A DNA stretch of 64,000 nucleotides from Luteimonas aestuarii (lineage in GTDB: Bacteria; Pseudomonadota; Gammaproteobacteria; Xanthomonadales; Xanthomonadaceae): the NCBI RefSeq assembly GCF_004357985.1, contig NZ_SMTF01000004.1, positions 172,757 through 236,756 on the forward strand, given 5' to 3'. Below the pieces are notes generated by a model. The model did not search any database. It saw nothing but the letters and a program-made list of their open reading frames with translations, and was not told the origin of the DNA. Made by a program: the position numbers and the translations under genes. Positions 24,024-32,869 of the stretch are shown in pieces. The stretch's first letter is position 1. Each line of letters starts with the position of its first letter.

Positions 24024-24773
24024 CTAGCGCGCCTCGCCCGACAGCGCCTGTATTTCGGCTGCGGTGAGCGGGCGCCATTGACCCTTGGGCAGGTCGCCCA
24101 GTCCGACGGACCCGATCGAAACGCGCACCAGCCGCAGCACGTTGATATCAAGCGCCGCCAGCAGCCGACGGATCTGGCGATTGCGGCCTTCGTCGAGCGA
24201 TAGCTCCAGCCACGCGTTGCGCTGCCCCTGGCGCAGCACGCGCGCAGCCGCCACCGAGAGCCATTCGCCGTTGTCTTCCGTTCCGGCCTGCAACCGCTGC
24301 AGCAGTGCGGCGTCTGGCAAGGTATCGACCTGCACGTGGTAGGTCTTGGCCGGTCCGCTCCTTGGATCAGTGATCTGTGCCGCCCATGCCGGGTCGCTGG
24401 AAAACAGCAGCAGGCCTTCGCTGGCCTTGTCCAGGCGACCCACTGGCGAGATCCAGCCAAGTGGAGGATCGTCGTCGAAGCATCGGTAGACCGTCTCCCG
24501 ACCACGCTCATCGCGCACCGTGGTGACCAGCCCCCGCGGCTTGTTGAGCATCAGGTAACGATGCGCAGCGGCGAACACCGGCTCGCCATCAACCTCGACC
24601 CCGGGGTGGTCCAGATCGAGCGGGCACTCGGGATCGGACACCACGCGACCATCGATCCGCACCCGACCCGCCCGCACCAGCCGCTCTGCCTCGCTGCGCG
24701 AGCACAGGCCACGCTTGGACAGCACGCGCGCGATGCCGTGGCGTGGTGCCGCTGGCTTGCCCTTGCGACTCAT
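24024..24773 (-). CDS. rRNA pseudouridine synthase, RsuA/RluB/RluE/RluF family
   Basis: Changes a uridine of rRNA into pseudouridine. The 249-residue protein has an N-terminal S4 RNA-binding domain (about residues 12-60, IARVLSKRGLCSRSEAERLVRAGRVRIDG) and the catalytic core with PVGRLDKASEGLLLF, where the Asp of GRLD is the nucleophile, and EGRNRQIRRLLAAL near the C-terminus. ATG 24773 gives a short basic leader (MSRKGKPAAPRHG). Which member of the family, and so which rRNA position, I cannot tell. It converges on kbl, whose stop is 6 bases away. Confidence 0.9.
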   Translation of the reverse strand: MSRKGKPAAPRHGIARVLSKRGLCSRSEAERLVRAGRVRIDGRVVSDPECPLDLDHPGVEVDGEPVFAAAHRYLMLNKPRGLVTTVRDERGRETVYRCFDDDPPLGWISPVGRLDKASEGLLLFSSDPAWAAQITDPRSGPAKTYHVQVDTLPDAALLQRLQAGTEDNGEWLSVAAARVLRQGQRNAWLELSLDEGRNRQIRRLLAALDINVLRLVRVSIGSVGLGDLPKGQWRPLTAAEIQALSGEAR

Positions 24774-24816
24774 CCGACGCGATTGCCTGACAGCAAGGCA
24801 TCGCGCGCCAAAGCAA

Positions 24817-24838
24817 ACGGCCCGCGCAAGCGGGCCGT
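24817..24838 (-). terminator. Hairpin terminator of the 24862-25359 gene
   Basis: Stem ACGGCCCGC / GCGGGCCGT (9 bp) with loop of four bases, starting 24 bases after the stop codon of the minus-strand gene. On that strand it is followed by TTTGCTTT, a weak U-tract. Confidence 0.65.
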
Positions 24839-24861
24839 CAGCGCGATACCTGCCGGCAAGG

Positions 24862-25359
24862 TCACTGCTCGGTCTGGGGCGCCGCCACTTCCGCCTCGGC
24901 GGGCTCGGCTGCACTCGCACGGCGACCCGCGCTGTAGCCATTCGCCTGCAGCCATGCATCGAAATCGTCCGCCGTCATGCGTTTGCCGTTCTGGGTCATG
25001 TTGAACCGGTACGGCGTGTTATCGAATTCGGTCTTCTTGACGTAGCCCTCGGCGGCCGCGTGCACCACGGGCGCGGCCTGCATCGCCGCGGCACGACAGC
25101 CTTCGGCGCGAATCCGCAGCAGCACGTTCTCGAGACTCTGCCTGTCGTCGAATGCCGGAGCCAGCACGCCGCGCTGTGAACCAAGCTGGGGGTTCGCGGC
25201 AACGAACTCGACGGCCACGGGCGACAGGACGGTCGCACCCGCGACCTGTGCCTGTGCCGCAGGGATGCCTTGGCATTGGGGCGTCGAGGCGAAAGCGGGG
25301 AGAGCAGCGAAGAGGGCCAGGCCGGCCAGCGTGGAACGGATCATGGTGGTCTGCTTCAT
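24862..25359 (-). CDS. Secreted protein of unknown function
   Basis: A 165-residue protein that I do not recognise. Residues 1-25 (MKQTTMIRSTLAGLALFAALPAFAS) are a clear signal peptide, so it is exported. The mature part has two Cys (PQCQGI and EGCRAA), which may form a disulfide. Near the C-terminus NMTQNGKRMTADDFDAWLQANGYSAG looks like a small conserved module, followed by an Ala/Glu-rich tail. It is a lone gene with its own terminator, between the pseudouridine synthase and ompA. Confidence 0.7.
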   Translation of the reverse strand: MKQTTMIRSTLAGLALFAALPAFASTPQCQGIPAAQAQVAGATVLSPVAVEFVAANPQLGSQRGVLAPAFDDRQSLENVLLRIRAEGCRAAAMQAAPVVHAAAEGYVKKTEFDNTPYRFNMTQNGKRMTADDFDAWLQANGYSAGRRASAAEPAEAEVAAPQTEQ

Positions 25360-25571
25360 CTGGAACGGGTAGGGCGAGTGTAGCAGCGCACCGAAAGGAT
25401 GCCATCCAGCAGGTCCGATTTCTCGCGCCCCGACGCATGCCCATCGGGGCGATCTAGAAAGCGATGCGCGGTTCAACATGCAGCCGCCACGGCATTGCCG
25501 CAGAGGGACACAACCGCCAGCGCGGCGTGCACATGGTCGATCGACAGGCATCACCGGCGCGCCCCCGAAAG

Positions 25572-25602
25572 CACGAAGCCCGGCACAAGGCCGGGCTTCG
25601 TG
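25572..25602 (-). terminator. Terminator of ompA
   Basis: Strong stem CACGAAGCCCGGC / GCCGGGCTTCGTG with a five-base loop, 26 bases after the ompA stop codon at 25628. On the minus strand it is followed by CTTTCGG, so the U-tract is short. The rest of the 25360-25627 gap shows no gene. Confidence 0.75.
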
Positions 25603-25627
25603 GTGTAGCGACAAGCGTGTACGTCGA

Positions 25628-26689
25628 TTACTGCTGGACGTTCAGCTCGGTACGGCGGTTGGTCTCGTTGCGGCAGCCCGGCTGGGTCTGCGCGGTCGGA
25701 ACCAGCGGACGGCTCTCGCCGTAACCGATCGGACCGGACAGACGGCTGGACGCGATGCCGTTGCTGGTCAGGTAGTCGTACACGGCGCGGGCGCGACGCT
25801 CGGACAGACCCTGGTTGTAGGCTTCGGCACCGCACAGGTCGGTGTGACCGGCCACTTCGACACGCAGGTCGGGGTAGCGACGCAGGATTTCGACGGCCTC
25901 GTTGAGGATGGCCACTGCATCAGGACGCAGGGTGGCGCGGTCGAAATCGAAGTTCACGCCATTCAGGTCGATCGTGATCGGAGCCGGCGGCGGCGGCGGC
26001 GGCGGGGCGGGAGCCGGCGGCGGCGGCGGCGGCGGGGCAACCGGAGCGGTCGGCGCCGGGCCCAACGGGATCAGCACGCCAACGGAAGCCACGAGGTCGG
26101 TGAAATAGCTCTCTTCCATCGAATGCGGGTAGCCACCCCAATCCGGGCCGGTCGATGCGGCGACGCTCTGGTCGTCGAAATCGACGCGATAGGCGAGCTG
26201 CGCACGCACGGCGACACGATTGGTGAAGGTGCCCTGCAGACCCGCACCGATCTTGGCGGCCAGATTGCCATCCTTGCGCTCGGCCGGCGAGGCGGCACTG
26301 GCGATCTCGTACTCTTCCTCCGAACGCTGGTATCCCAAACCGAACAGCAGGTAAGGGTTCCAGGCGCGCGCGTCGTTGATGAAGTGGCGACGCATATCCA
26401 GAGAGATACCGTACTGGCTCCAGTTCAGATCGCGGTTTGCGCCAGAGATGTTTTCGTCGAAACGCGGGTTCTGGTAATTCAGCTCGCCCTCGATGGACCA
26501 ATTGGGGCTGACGAACTTGCCCAGACCGAGACCGCCGACAACCGCGTCGCTCGTCCGACGGTCGCCGTCTTGGAAGTTGTACCCGGTCGAGGCGGAGATG
26601 TACCAACGATCGTCGAACTCCTGGGCGTTGGCGGCTCCGGCCAGACCCAGGCTACCCAGCAGGGCAGCGCAGAGGAGTTTGTGCTTCAT
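25628..26689 (-). CDS. ompA: OmpA-family outer membrane protein
   Basis: An abundant-type outer-membrane protein of 353 residues that ties the outer membrane to the cell wall. Residues 1-22 are the signal peptide (ending AANAQ). Residues 23-210 form an eight-stranded beta-barrel like OmpA/OmpW. A proline-rich linker (about 211-240) made of a duplicated block leads to the peptidoglycan-binding OmpA domain: VNFDFDRATLRPDA, VEVAGHTDLCGAEAYNQGLSERRARAVYDYL, with Asp and Arg that hold diaminopimelate, and two Cys likely paired (DLCG, PGCRN). The 252 bases before its ATG are AT-rich for this genome and likely hold the promoter and 5' leader. Confidence 0.93.
   Translation of the reverse strand: MKHKLLCAALLGSLGLAGAANAQEFDDRWYISASTGYNFQDGDRRTSDAVVGGLGLGKFVSPNWSIEGELNYQNPRFDENISGANRDLNWSQYGISLDMRRHFINDARAWNPYLLFGLGYQRSEEEYEIASAASPAERKDGNLAAKIGAGLQGTFTNRVAVRAQLAYRVDFDDQSVAASTGPDWGGYPHSMEESYFTDLVASVGVLIPLGPAPTAPVAPPPPPPPAPAPPPPPPPAPITIDLNGVNFDFDRATLRPDAVAILNEAVEILRRYPDLRVEVAGHTDLCGAEAYNQGLSERRARAVYDYLTSNGIASSRLSGPIGYGESRPLVPTAQTQPGCRNETNRRTELNVQQ
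25981..26040 (-). repeat. Two 30-bp tandem copies coding the OmpA proline linker
   Basis: GAGCCGGCGGCGGCGGCGGC... appears twice in a row with a period of 30 bases (25981-26010 and 26011-26040), differing only in the last two bases. Each codes APAPPPPPPP. It is an in-frame duplication that lengthens the linker between barrel and peptidoglycan domain. Confidence 0.75.
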
Positions 26690-26848
26690 GTTTAGAGCTC
26701 CTTACATGGAATGGATATGCAGTACGGGGACTAGGACAGGCACTTCGTACCCACCTTCCGAGCGCAGACTAGGGTCCGCGCTGTGAAGACGGCGTTAACA
26801 CTAACATAACATCGTTCGGTGCGACAAGAATTCGTGGTGTCGCAATGA

Positions 26849-28981
<2,133 letters not shown>

Positions 28982-29300
28982 GAAACGCCCGCAAGTCCTT
29001 GACGCTACAGCGCCCACGCGCCGCATTCAGAATAAAAACTCCAATCCAATCAAGGATTTCTGATTGCGCATTCAGGCGCGGTTGGGGCCGACGCCCTTAC
29101 CTTGCGCGCACTTTTCCCGCCCCAGATCTGGCGGGAACCGGCCCGGCCGCGACACGCGCGGCTTCGGTGCCCGGGCGAAGCGCCATCTAGAGCCGCCGCC
29201 CTCCCCAATACGCCATGTCCGCCTCAGTACGCTCGGCGCGTCTCCCTGCACGGGGACCGGAGCGCACCCAAGCGGGCGCAACGCAGCAAGGAGTTTCCCG
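28982..29300. other. Intergenic region without recognisable features
   Basis: This 319-base gap between fadH and the cell-wall hydrolase holds no gene, repeat or hairpin that I can support. An AT-rich patch at about 29028-29062 (AATAAAAACTCC) may belong to a promoter for the next gene; it has no clear -10/-35 pair. Confidence 0.4.
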
Positions 29301-29759
29301 ATGCAACTGGCCTGGATCCTGTGGTTGGCCTCCGTCCTTCCACCACAAGCCGCCGATTCGCTCTGCCTGAGCGCCACGGTCTACCTCGAAGCGCGCGACC
29401 AGTCCGCCCGTGGCCAGCAGGCCGTGGCCGAAGTCGCGCTGCGCCGCGAGGAAAGCGGCCTGTGGGGCGACTCGATGTGCGACGTGGTGACCGCGCGCAA
29501 GCAGTTCGCGCCGACCATCGTGTCGCCGCGCACCCGCCTCGGCAACACCGAAGCCTGGGCGCAGGCGGTCAGCATCGCCATCGAATCCGAGCGCAACTGG
29601 GCCCTGCCACCGGGCGAGCGCAAGGAGATCGTGCCCGGCGCCAGCCACTTCATGGCGCATGCCATCGCCGCACCCAGCTGGCGCAATGCCTACCAGGTCG
29701 CGACCATCGGCGACCACACCTTCCTGCGGGTGCAGAGGCTGCGTCCACGCGAGGGCTGA
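29301..29759 (+). CDS. SleB-like cell wall hydrolase, secreted
   Basis: A 152-residue protein with a hydrophobic N-terminus (MQLAWILWLASVLPPQAAD) that should export it. The rest matches the hydrolase_2 (SleB/CwlJ) lytic transglycosylase domain: LCLSATVYLEARDQSARGQQAVAEVALRR with the conserved Glu of the ExR-like motif, and SHFMA further on. Such enzymes cut peptidoglycan. ATG 29301 follows a good ribosome site AAGGAG at 29289-29294. Residues beyond the domain are few. Its precise cell-wall role is unknown. Confidence 0.85.
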   Translation: MQLAWILWLASVLPPQAADSLCLSATVYLEARDQSARGQQAVAEVALRREESGLWGDSMCDVVTARKQFAPTIVSPRTRLGNTEAWAQAVSIAIESERNWALPPGERKEIVPGASHFMAHAIAAPSWRNAYQVATIGDHTFLRVQRLRPREG

Positions 29760-29869
29760 TGGCGCGCGCGCCGGTCGACGCATGGACGACATGGTCCGTT
29801 TCATTGCACGGCACATCGCATGCCCCGTGACGGCGCATGATTCGGCTCCCCTACTGGAGCCGGATACCG

Positions 29870-30475
29870 ATGAAGCTTTACACCTCCCCGGGCGCTTGTT
29901 CGCTGGCCGACCACATTGCCCTGCAGTGGATCGGCCAGCCCTTCGAGGCCGTGCTGGTCACGCGCGAGCAGCGCAACACGCCTGAATTCCTGGCACTCAA
30001 CCCCGCCGGCGCCGTTCCGGTGTTCGAGCGCGATGGCTGGGTACTGACGCAGAACGCTGCCATCCTCAACTATCTCGCCGACGCCTTCCCCGATGCGAGG
30101 CTGGGCGGTGATGGCACGCCGGAAGGCCGCGCCGAAGTGAACCGCTGGCTTGCCTTGCTCAATGCCGACGTGCATCCCGCGTTCCATCCCTACTTCGGCA
30201 GCACCGCGTGGCTGGGTGAAGATGTGGCCGCGAAAACGAAGGAGGCCGCAGGCGCGAAGCTCCGCGGCTTTTTCGAGCGCATCGACACGCAGCTCGCGGG
30301 CAAGGATTGGCTGGTCGGCGACCGCTCGATCGCCGACCCCTACCTGTTCGTGGTCACGCGCTGGGCGAAGGGCATGAAGGTGGACCTTGGTGGCCTTTCG
30401 AACCTGGCCGCGCACTTCGAGCGCATGCGCAACGATGCCGGCGTGCAGGCCGCGCTCAAGGCCGAAGGCATCTAA
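29870..30475 (+). CDS. Glutathione S-transferase, beta class
   Basis: Conjugates glutathione to electrophiles or works as a glutathione-dependent reductase. The 201-residue protein starts MKLYTSPGACSLADH; Cys10 in PGACS is the catalytic cysteine of bacterial beta-class enzymes, and VHPAFHP near residue 105 carries the second-site His. The thioredoxin-like domain (1-80) contains NPAGAVPVFERDG and QNAAILNYLAD, the glutathione site. ATG 29870 is chosen for this N-terminus; the extra codons from 29837 do not fit the family. Substrate unknown. Confidence 0.92.
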   Translation: MKLYTSPGACSLADHIALQWIGQPFEAVLVTREQRNTPEFLALNPAGAVPVFERDGWVLTQNAAILNYLADAFPDARLGGDGTPEGRAEVNRWLALLNADVHPAFHPYFGSTAWLGEDVAAKTKEAAGAKLRGFFERIDTQLAGKDWLVGDRSIADPYLFVVTRWAKGMKVDLGGLSNLAAHFERMRNDAGVQAALKAEGI

Positions 30476-30502
30476 CGCACTGCGTGCGTGCCGGCGCGGC
30501 GA

Positions 30503-31693
30503 TCAGAAGGCGTCGCCCGGCACGCGCACCGCACCTTCCATCAACACACGCGCACTACGGCTCATCACCGCCTTCGTCACCGCCCACTTGCCATCCACCT
30601 GCGCGACGTCCGCGCCCACGCGCAGCGTACCGGAGGGATGGCCGAAGACCAGCACCTCGCGCGTGCCGCCACCGGCGGCTGCATTCACCAGCGTTCCCGG
30701 CACTGCGGCCGCCGTCGCGATGGCAACCGAGGCGGTGCCCATCATCGCGTGGTGCAACTTGCCCATCGACATGGCGCGCGCCAGCAGATCGATGTTCGCT
30801 GCGGCCACCGGCTTGCCACTCGATGACACGTAGTCCTTGGGCGGCGCTACGAACGCAACCTTCGGCGTCAGCGGACGCTTGGCCGCCGCTGCGACGTCAG
30901 CCACCAGACCCATGCGCACCGCACCGTGCGCGCGGATGGCTTCCAGCGTACCGAGCGCGTTGGCATCCTCGTTGATCGCGCCCTGCAGTTCGGTGCCGTC
31001 GTAGCCAAGCGCCGTGGCATCGACGAAGACCACCGGCACACCGGCATTGATCAGCGTGGCCTTGAAGGTTCCCACGCCTGGCACGTCCAGTTCGTCGACC
31101 AGGTTCCCGGTCGGGAACATTGCGCCCCCCTCGCCTTCGCCGTCATCCGCGGGATCGATGAATTCCAGCTGCACTTCCGCCGCCGGGAACGTCACGCCAT
31201 CGAGCTCGAAATCGCCGGTTTCCTGCACCTCGCCGCCAGCCACGGGCACATGCGCGACAATCGTCTTGCCGATGTTGGCCTGCCAGATGCGCACCGTCAC
31301 GATGCCGTTGTCGGGAATGCGTGCCGCGTCGATGAACCCGTTGGCAATGGCGAACGGCCCGACCGCCGAAGACAGGTTGCCGCAGTTGCCGCTCCAGTCG
31401 ATGAAGGCATCGTTGATCGGCACCTGGCCATACAGGTAGTCCACGTCATGCCCGGGTTGCGTGGCCGGCGAAATGATCACCACCTTGCTGGTGCTCGAGG
31501 TCGCCCCGCCCATCCCATCGGTGTGCTTGCCATACGGGTCGGGCGAGCCGATGACGCGCAACAGCAGCGCATCGCGCACGGGGCCGGGGGCCTGTGCCTG
31601 CGCGGGCAGGTCTTCGAGCCGGAAGAAGACCCCCTTGGACGTGCCACCACGCATGTAGGTGGCGGGGATGCGGAGCTGGCGTTTGGACGTCAT
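30503..31693 (-). CDS. prpF: 2-methylaconitate cis-trans isomerase
   Basis: Works with AcnD in the 2-methylcitrate cycle: AcnD forms trans-2-methylaconitate and PrpF converts it to the cis form. The 396-residue length equals known PrpF. ATYMRGGTSKGVFF (residues 11-24), DGMGGATSSTSKVVII, DWSGNCGNLSSAVGPFAI, and FVDATALGYDGTEL are family signatures of this diaminopimelate-epimerase-like fold. It is the last gene of the prp set, but two unrelated genes lie between it and acnD. Confidence 0.95.
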   Translation of the reverse strand: MTSKRQLRIPATYMRGGTSKGVFFRLEDLPAQAQAPGPVRDALLLRVIGSPDPYGKHTDGMGGATSSTSKVVIISPATQPGHDVDYLYGQVPINDAFIDWSGNCGNLSSAVGPFAIANGFIDAARIPDNGIVTVRIWQANIGKTIVAHVPVAGGEVQETGDFELDGVTFPAAEVQLEFIDPADDGEGEGGAMFPTGNLVDELDVPGVGTFKATLINAGVPVVFVDATALGYDGTELQGAINEDANALGTLEAIRAHGAVRMGLVADVAAAAKRPLTPKVAFVAPPKDYVSSSGKPVAAANIDLLARAMSMGKLHHAMMGTASVAIATAAAVPGTLVNAAAGGGTREVLVFGHPSGTLRVGADVAQVDGKWAVTKAVMSRSARVLMEGAVRVPGDAF

Positions 31694-31722
31694 CGAAAAT
31701 TCCGGATGGATGGAGTGGCGGG

Positions 31723-32352
31723 TCAGAACAACCCGGGCTGCGCAACGGGAGGATCGATCTCCGGCAGGAGCGGCCACCGGTCGATGACTTCGTAGCGATA
31801 CGGATCGCCACCGCCAACGACCAGGCAGAGCTCGTCGATGGTCCAGGCAATCGGCGGATCGAGGGCGAGCGTGTCGAAAGCGTCCGATGCGTTGTAACTC
31901 AGGGTCATGTGCGGCGTGACCCCGGTGGCGATGCCCTCGTAGCCCGCGTGCACCAGACCCTGCCGCACCTGCCGGAGCAGCGATGAAAACGCCTTGGGGA
32001 CTCCGCGTGCACGCAGGGTGCAATGCGCCCTGTCCGCCCCGGCACGCGGCCCCTCCACGCGGTTGAAATGCAGGGTGCATGCGTGCGCGGAAAGCGTCTT
32101 GCCCAGCTTCGACAAGGCATCCTTGTCCCGCGCACTGGGCGAGTAGATGCGCTCGGAGAAGGATTGATGCCAGTTCTCCGGCACGAACAGGCGACTTCCG
32201 AGTCGCTGCGGCACCTCCAACTGGACAAGGCGACGCAGCGTGCCCTCCACCCATGTCGGCGGAGGCAAGGCCATCAGCAGCAGACGTGGCGCCGCTGCTG
32301 CGTTCGTGCGGTTCCCGCGCGCGGACTCCCTCATCGACTCTCTCGACGCCAT
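31723..32352 (-). CDS. thpR: 2H phosphoesterase, RNA 2',3'-cyclic phosphodiesterase-like
   Basis: A 209-residue protein of the 2',5' RNA ligase / ThpR family. Two HxT-type motifs, HCTLRA (about residue 105) and PHMTLSY (about residue 143), supply the paired catalytic His of the 2H fold. N-terminal LLLMALPPP is a typical first strand. Family members open 2',3'-cyclic phosphates on RNA; the natural substrate is unclear. A possible GTG start lies one codon earlier. It starts 9 bases after the SRPBCC stop codon, so the two are one unit, and the unit is inserted between acnD and prpF. Confidence 0.83.
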   Translation of the reverse strand: MASRESMRESARGNRTNAAAAPRLLLMALPPPTWVEGTLRRLVQLEVPQRLGSRLFVPENWHQSFSERIYSPSARDKDALSKLGKTLSAHACTLHFNRVEGPRAGADRAHCTLRARGVPKAFSSLLRQVRQGLVHAGYEGIATGVTPHMTLSYNASDAFDTLALDPPIAWTIDELCLVVGGGDPYRYEVIDRWPLLPEIDPPVAQPGLF

Positions 32353-32361
32353 CACCCGAAC

Positions 32362-32826
32362 TCACGCTCCATCGGGGATTTCCGGCTCTACCAGCCTTGC
32401 CAACAGCTCGAGCGACTCCTGCCAGCCCTGGTAACAGAAATCCACCGGGATCGCGGCGGGAATACCCTCCTGCACCACGTTGAGTTCAGTGCCGGCAACG
32501 CTCTTCTTCAACGCAATCGTCACCTGCATCTGGCCCGGCAATCCGGGATTGTCGAACTGGTCGGTGTAGCGCAGCAATTCGTTGTCCACCAGCTCCACGT
32601 AGGTGCCGCCGAAGGCATGGCTGGACCCGGTGCTGAAATTGGTGAACGACATCCTGTAGCCGCCGCCAACGCGGGCATCCATCGCGTGGACCTTGCCGGT
32701 GAAGCCGTGCGGCGGCAGCCACTTCACCATCGCGTCCGGGTCCAGGAAGGCGCGATAGACACGCTCAGGCGGCGCGCGCAGCACGCGGTGCAGGCGGACG
32801 GTGCCGGGGGCGGTATTGTCGGACAT
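32362..32826 (-). CDS. SRPBCC (AHSA1-like) domain protein
   Basis: A 154-residue protein made of one START/Bet v1-like domain: VRLHRVLRAPPERVYRAFLDPDAMVKWLPPHGF at the start and LELLARLVE at the end are typical of the AHSA1 branch, which binds hydrophobic ligands or assists Hsp90-like proteins. No catalytic residues are predictable. Such proteins are often found with ArsR regulators; none is seen here. It stands between acnD (43 bases upstream) and the ThpR-like gene, and could be cotranscribed with the prp genes. Confidence 0.85.
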   Translation of the reverse strand: MSDNTAPGTVRLHRVLRAPPERVYRAFLDPDAMVKWLPPHGFTGKVHAMDARVGGGYRMSFTNFSTGSSHAFGGTYVELVDNELLRYTDQFDNPGLPGQMQVTIALKKSVAGTELNVVQEGIPAAIPVDFCYQGWQESLELLARLVEPEIPDGA

Positions 32827-32869
32827 GATCGGTCTCCTTCGGGTTGGGTGTACCGATACGACGAACGGC

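Noticed and set aside
25360..25627. Gene in the ompA downstream gap
   Set aside because: Open frames there overlap the ompA terminator and show no protein-like sequence.
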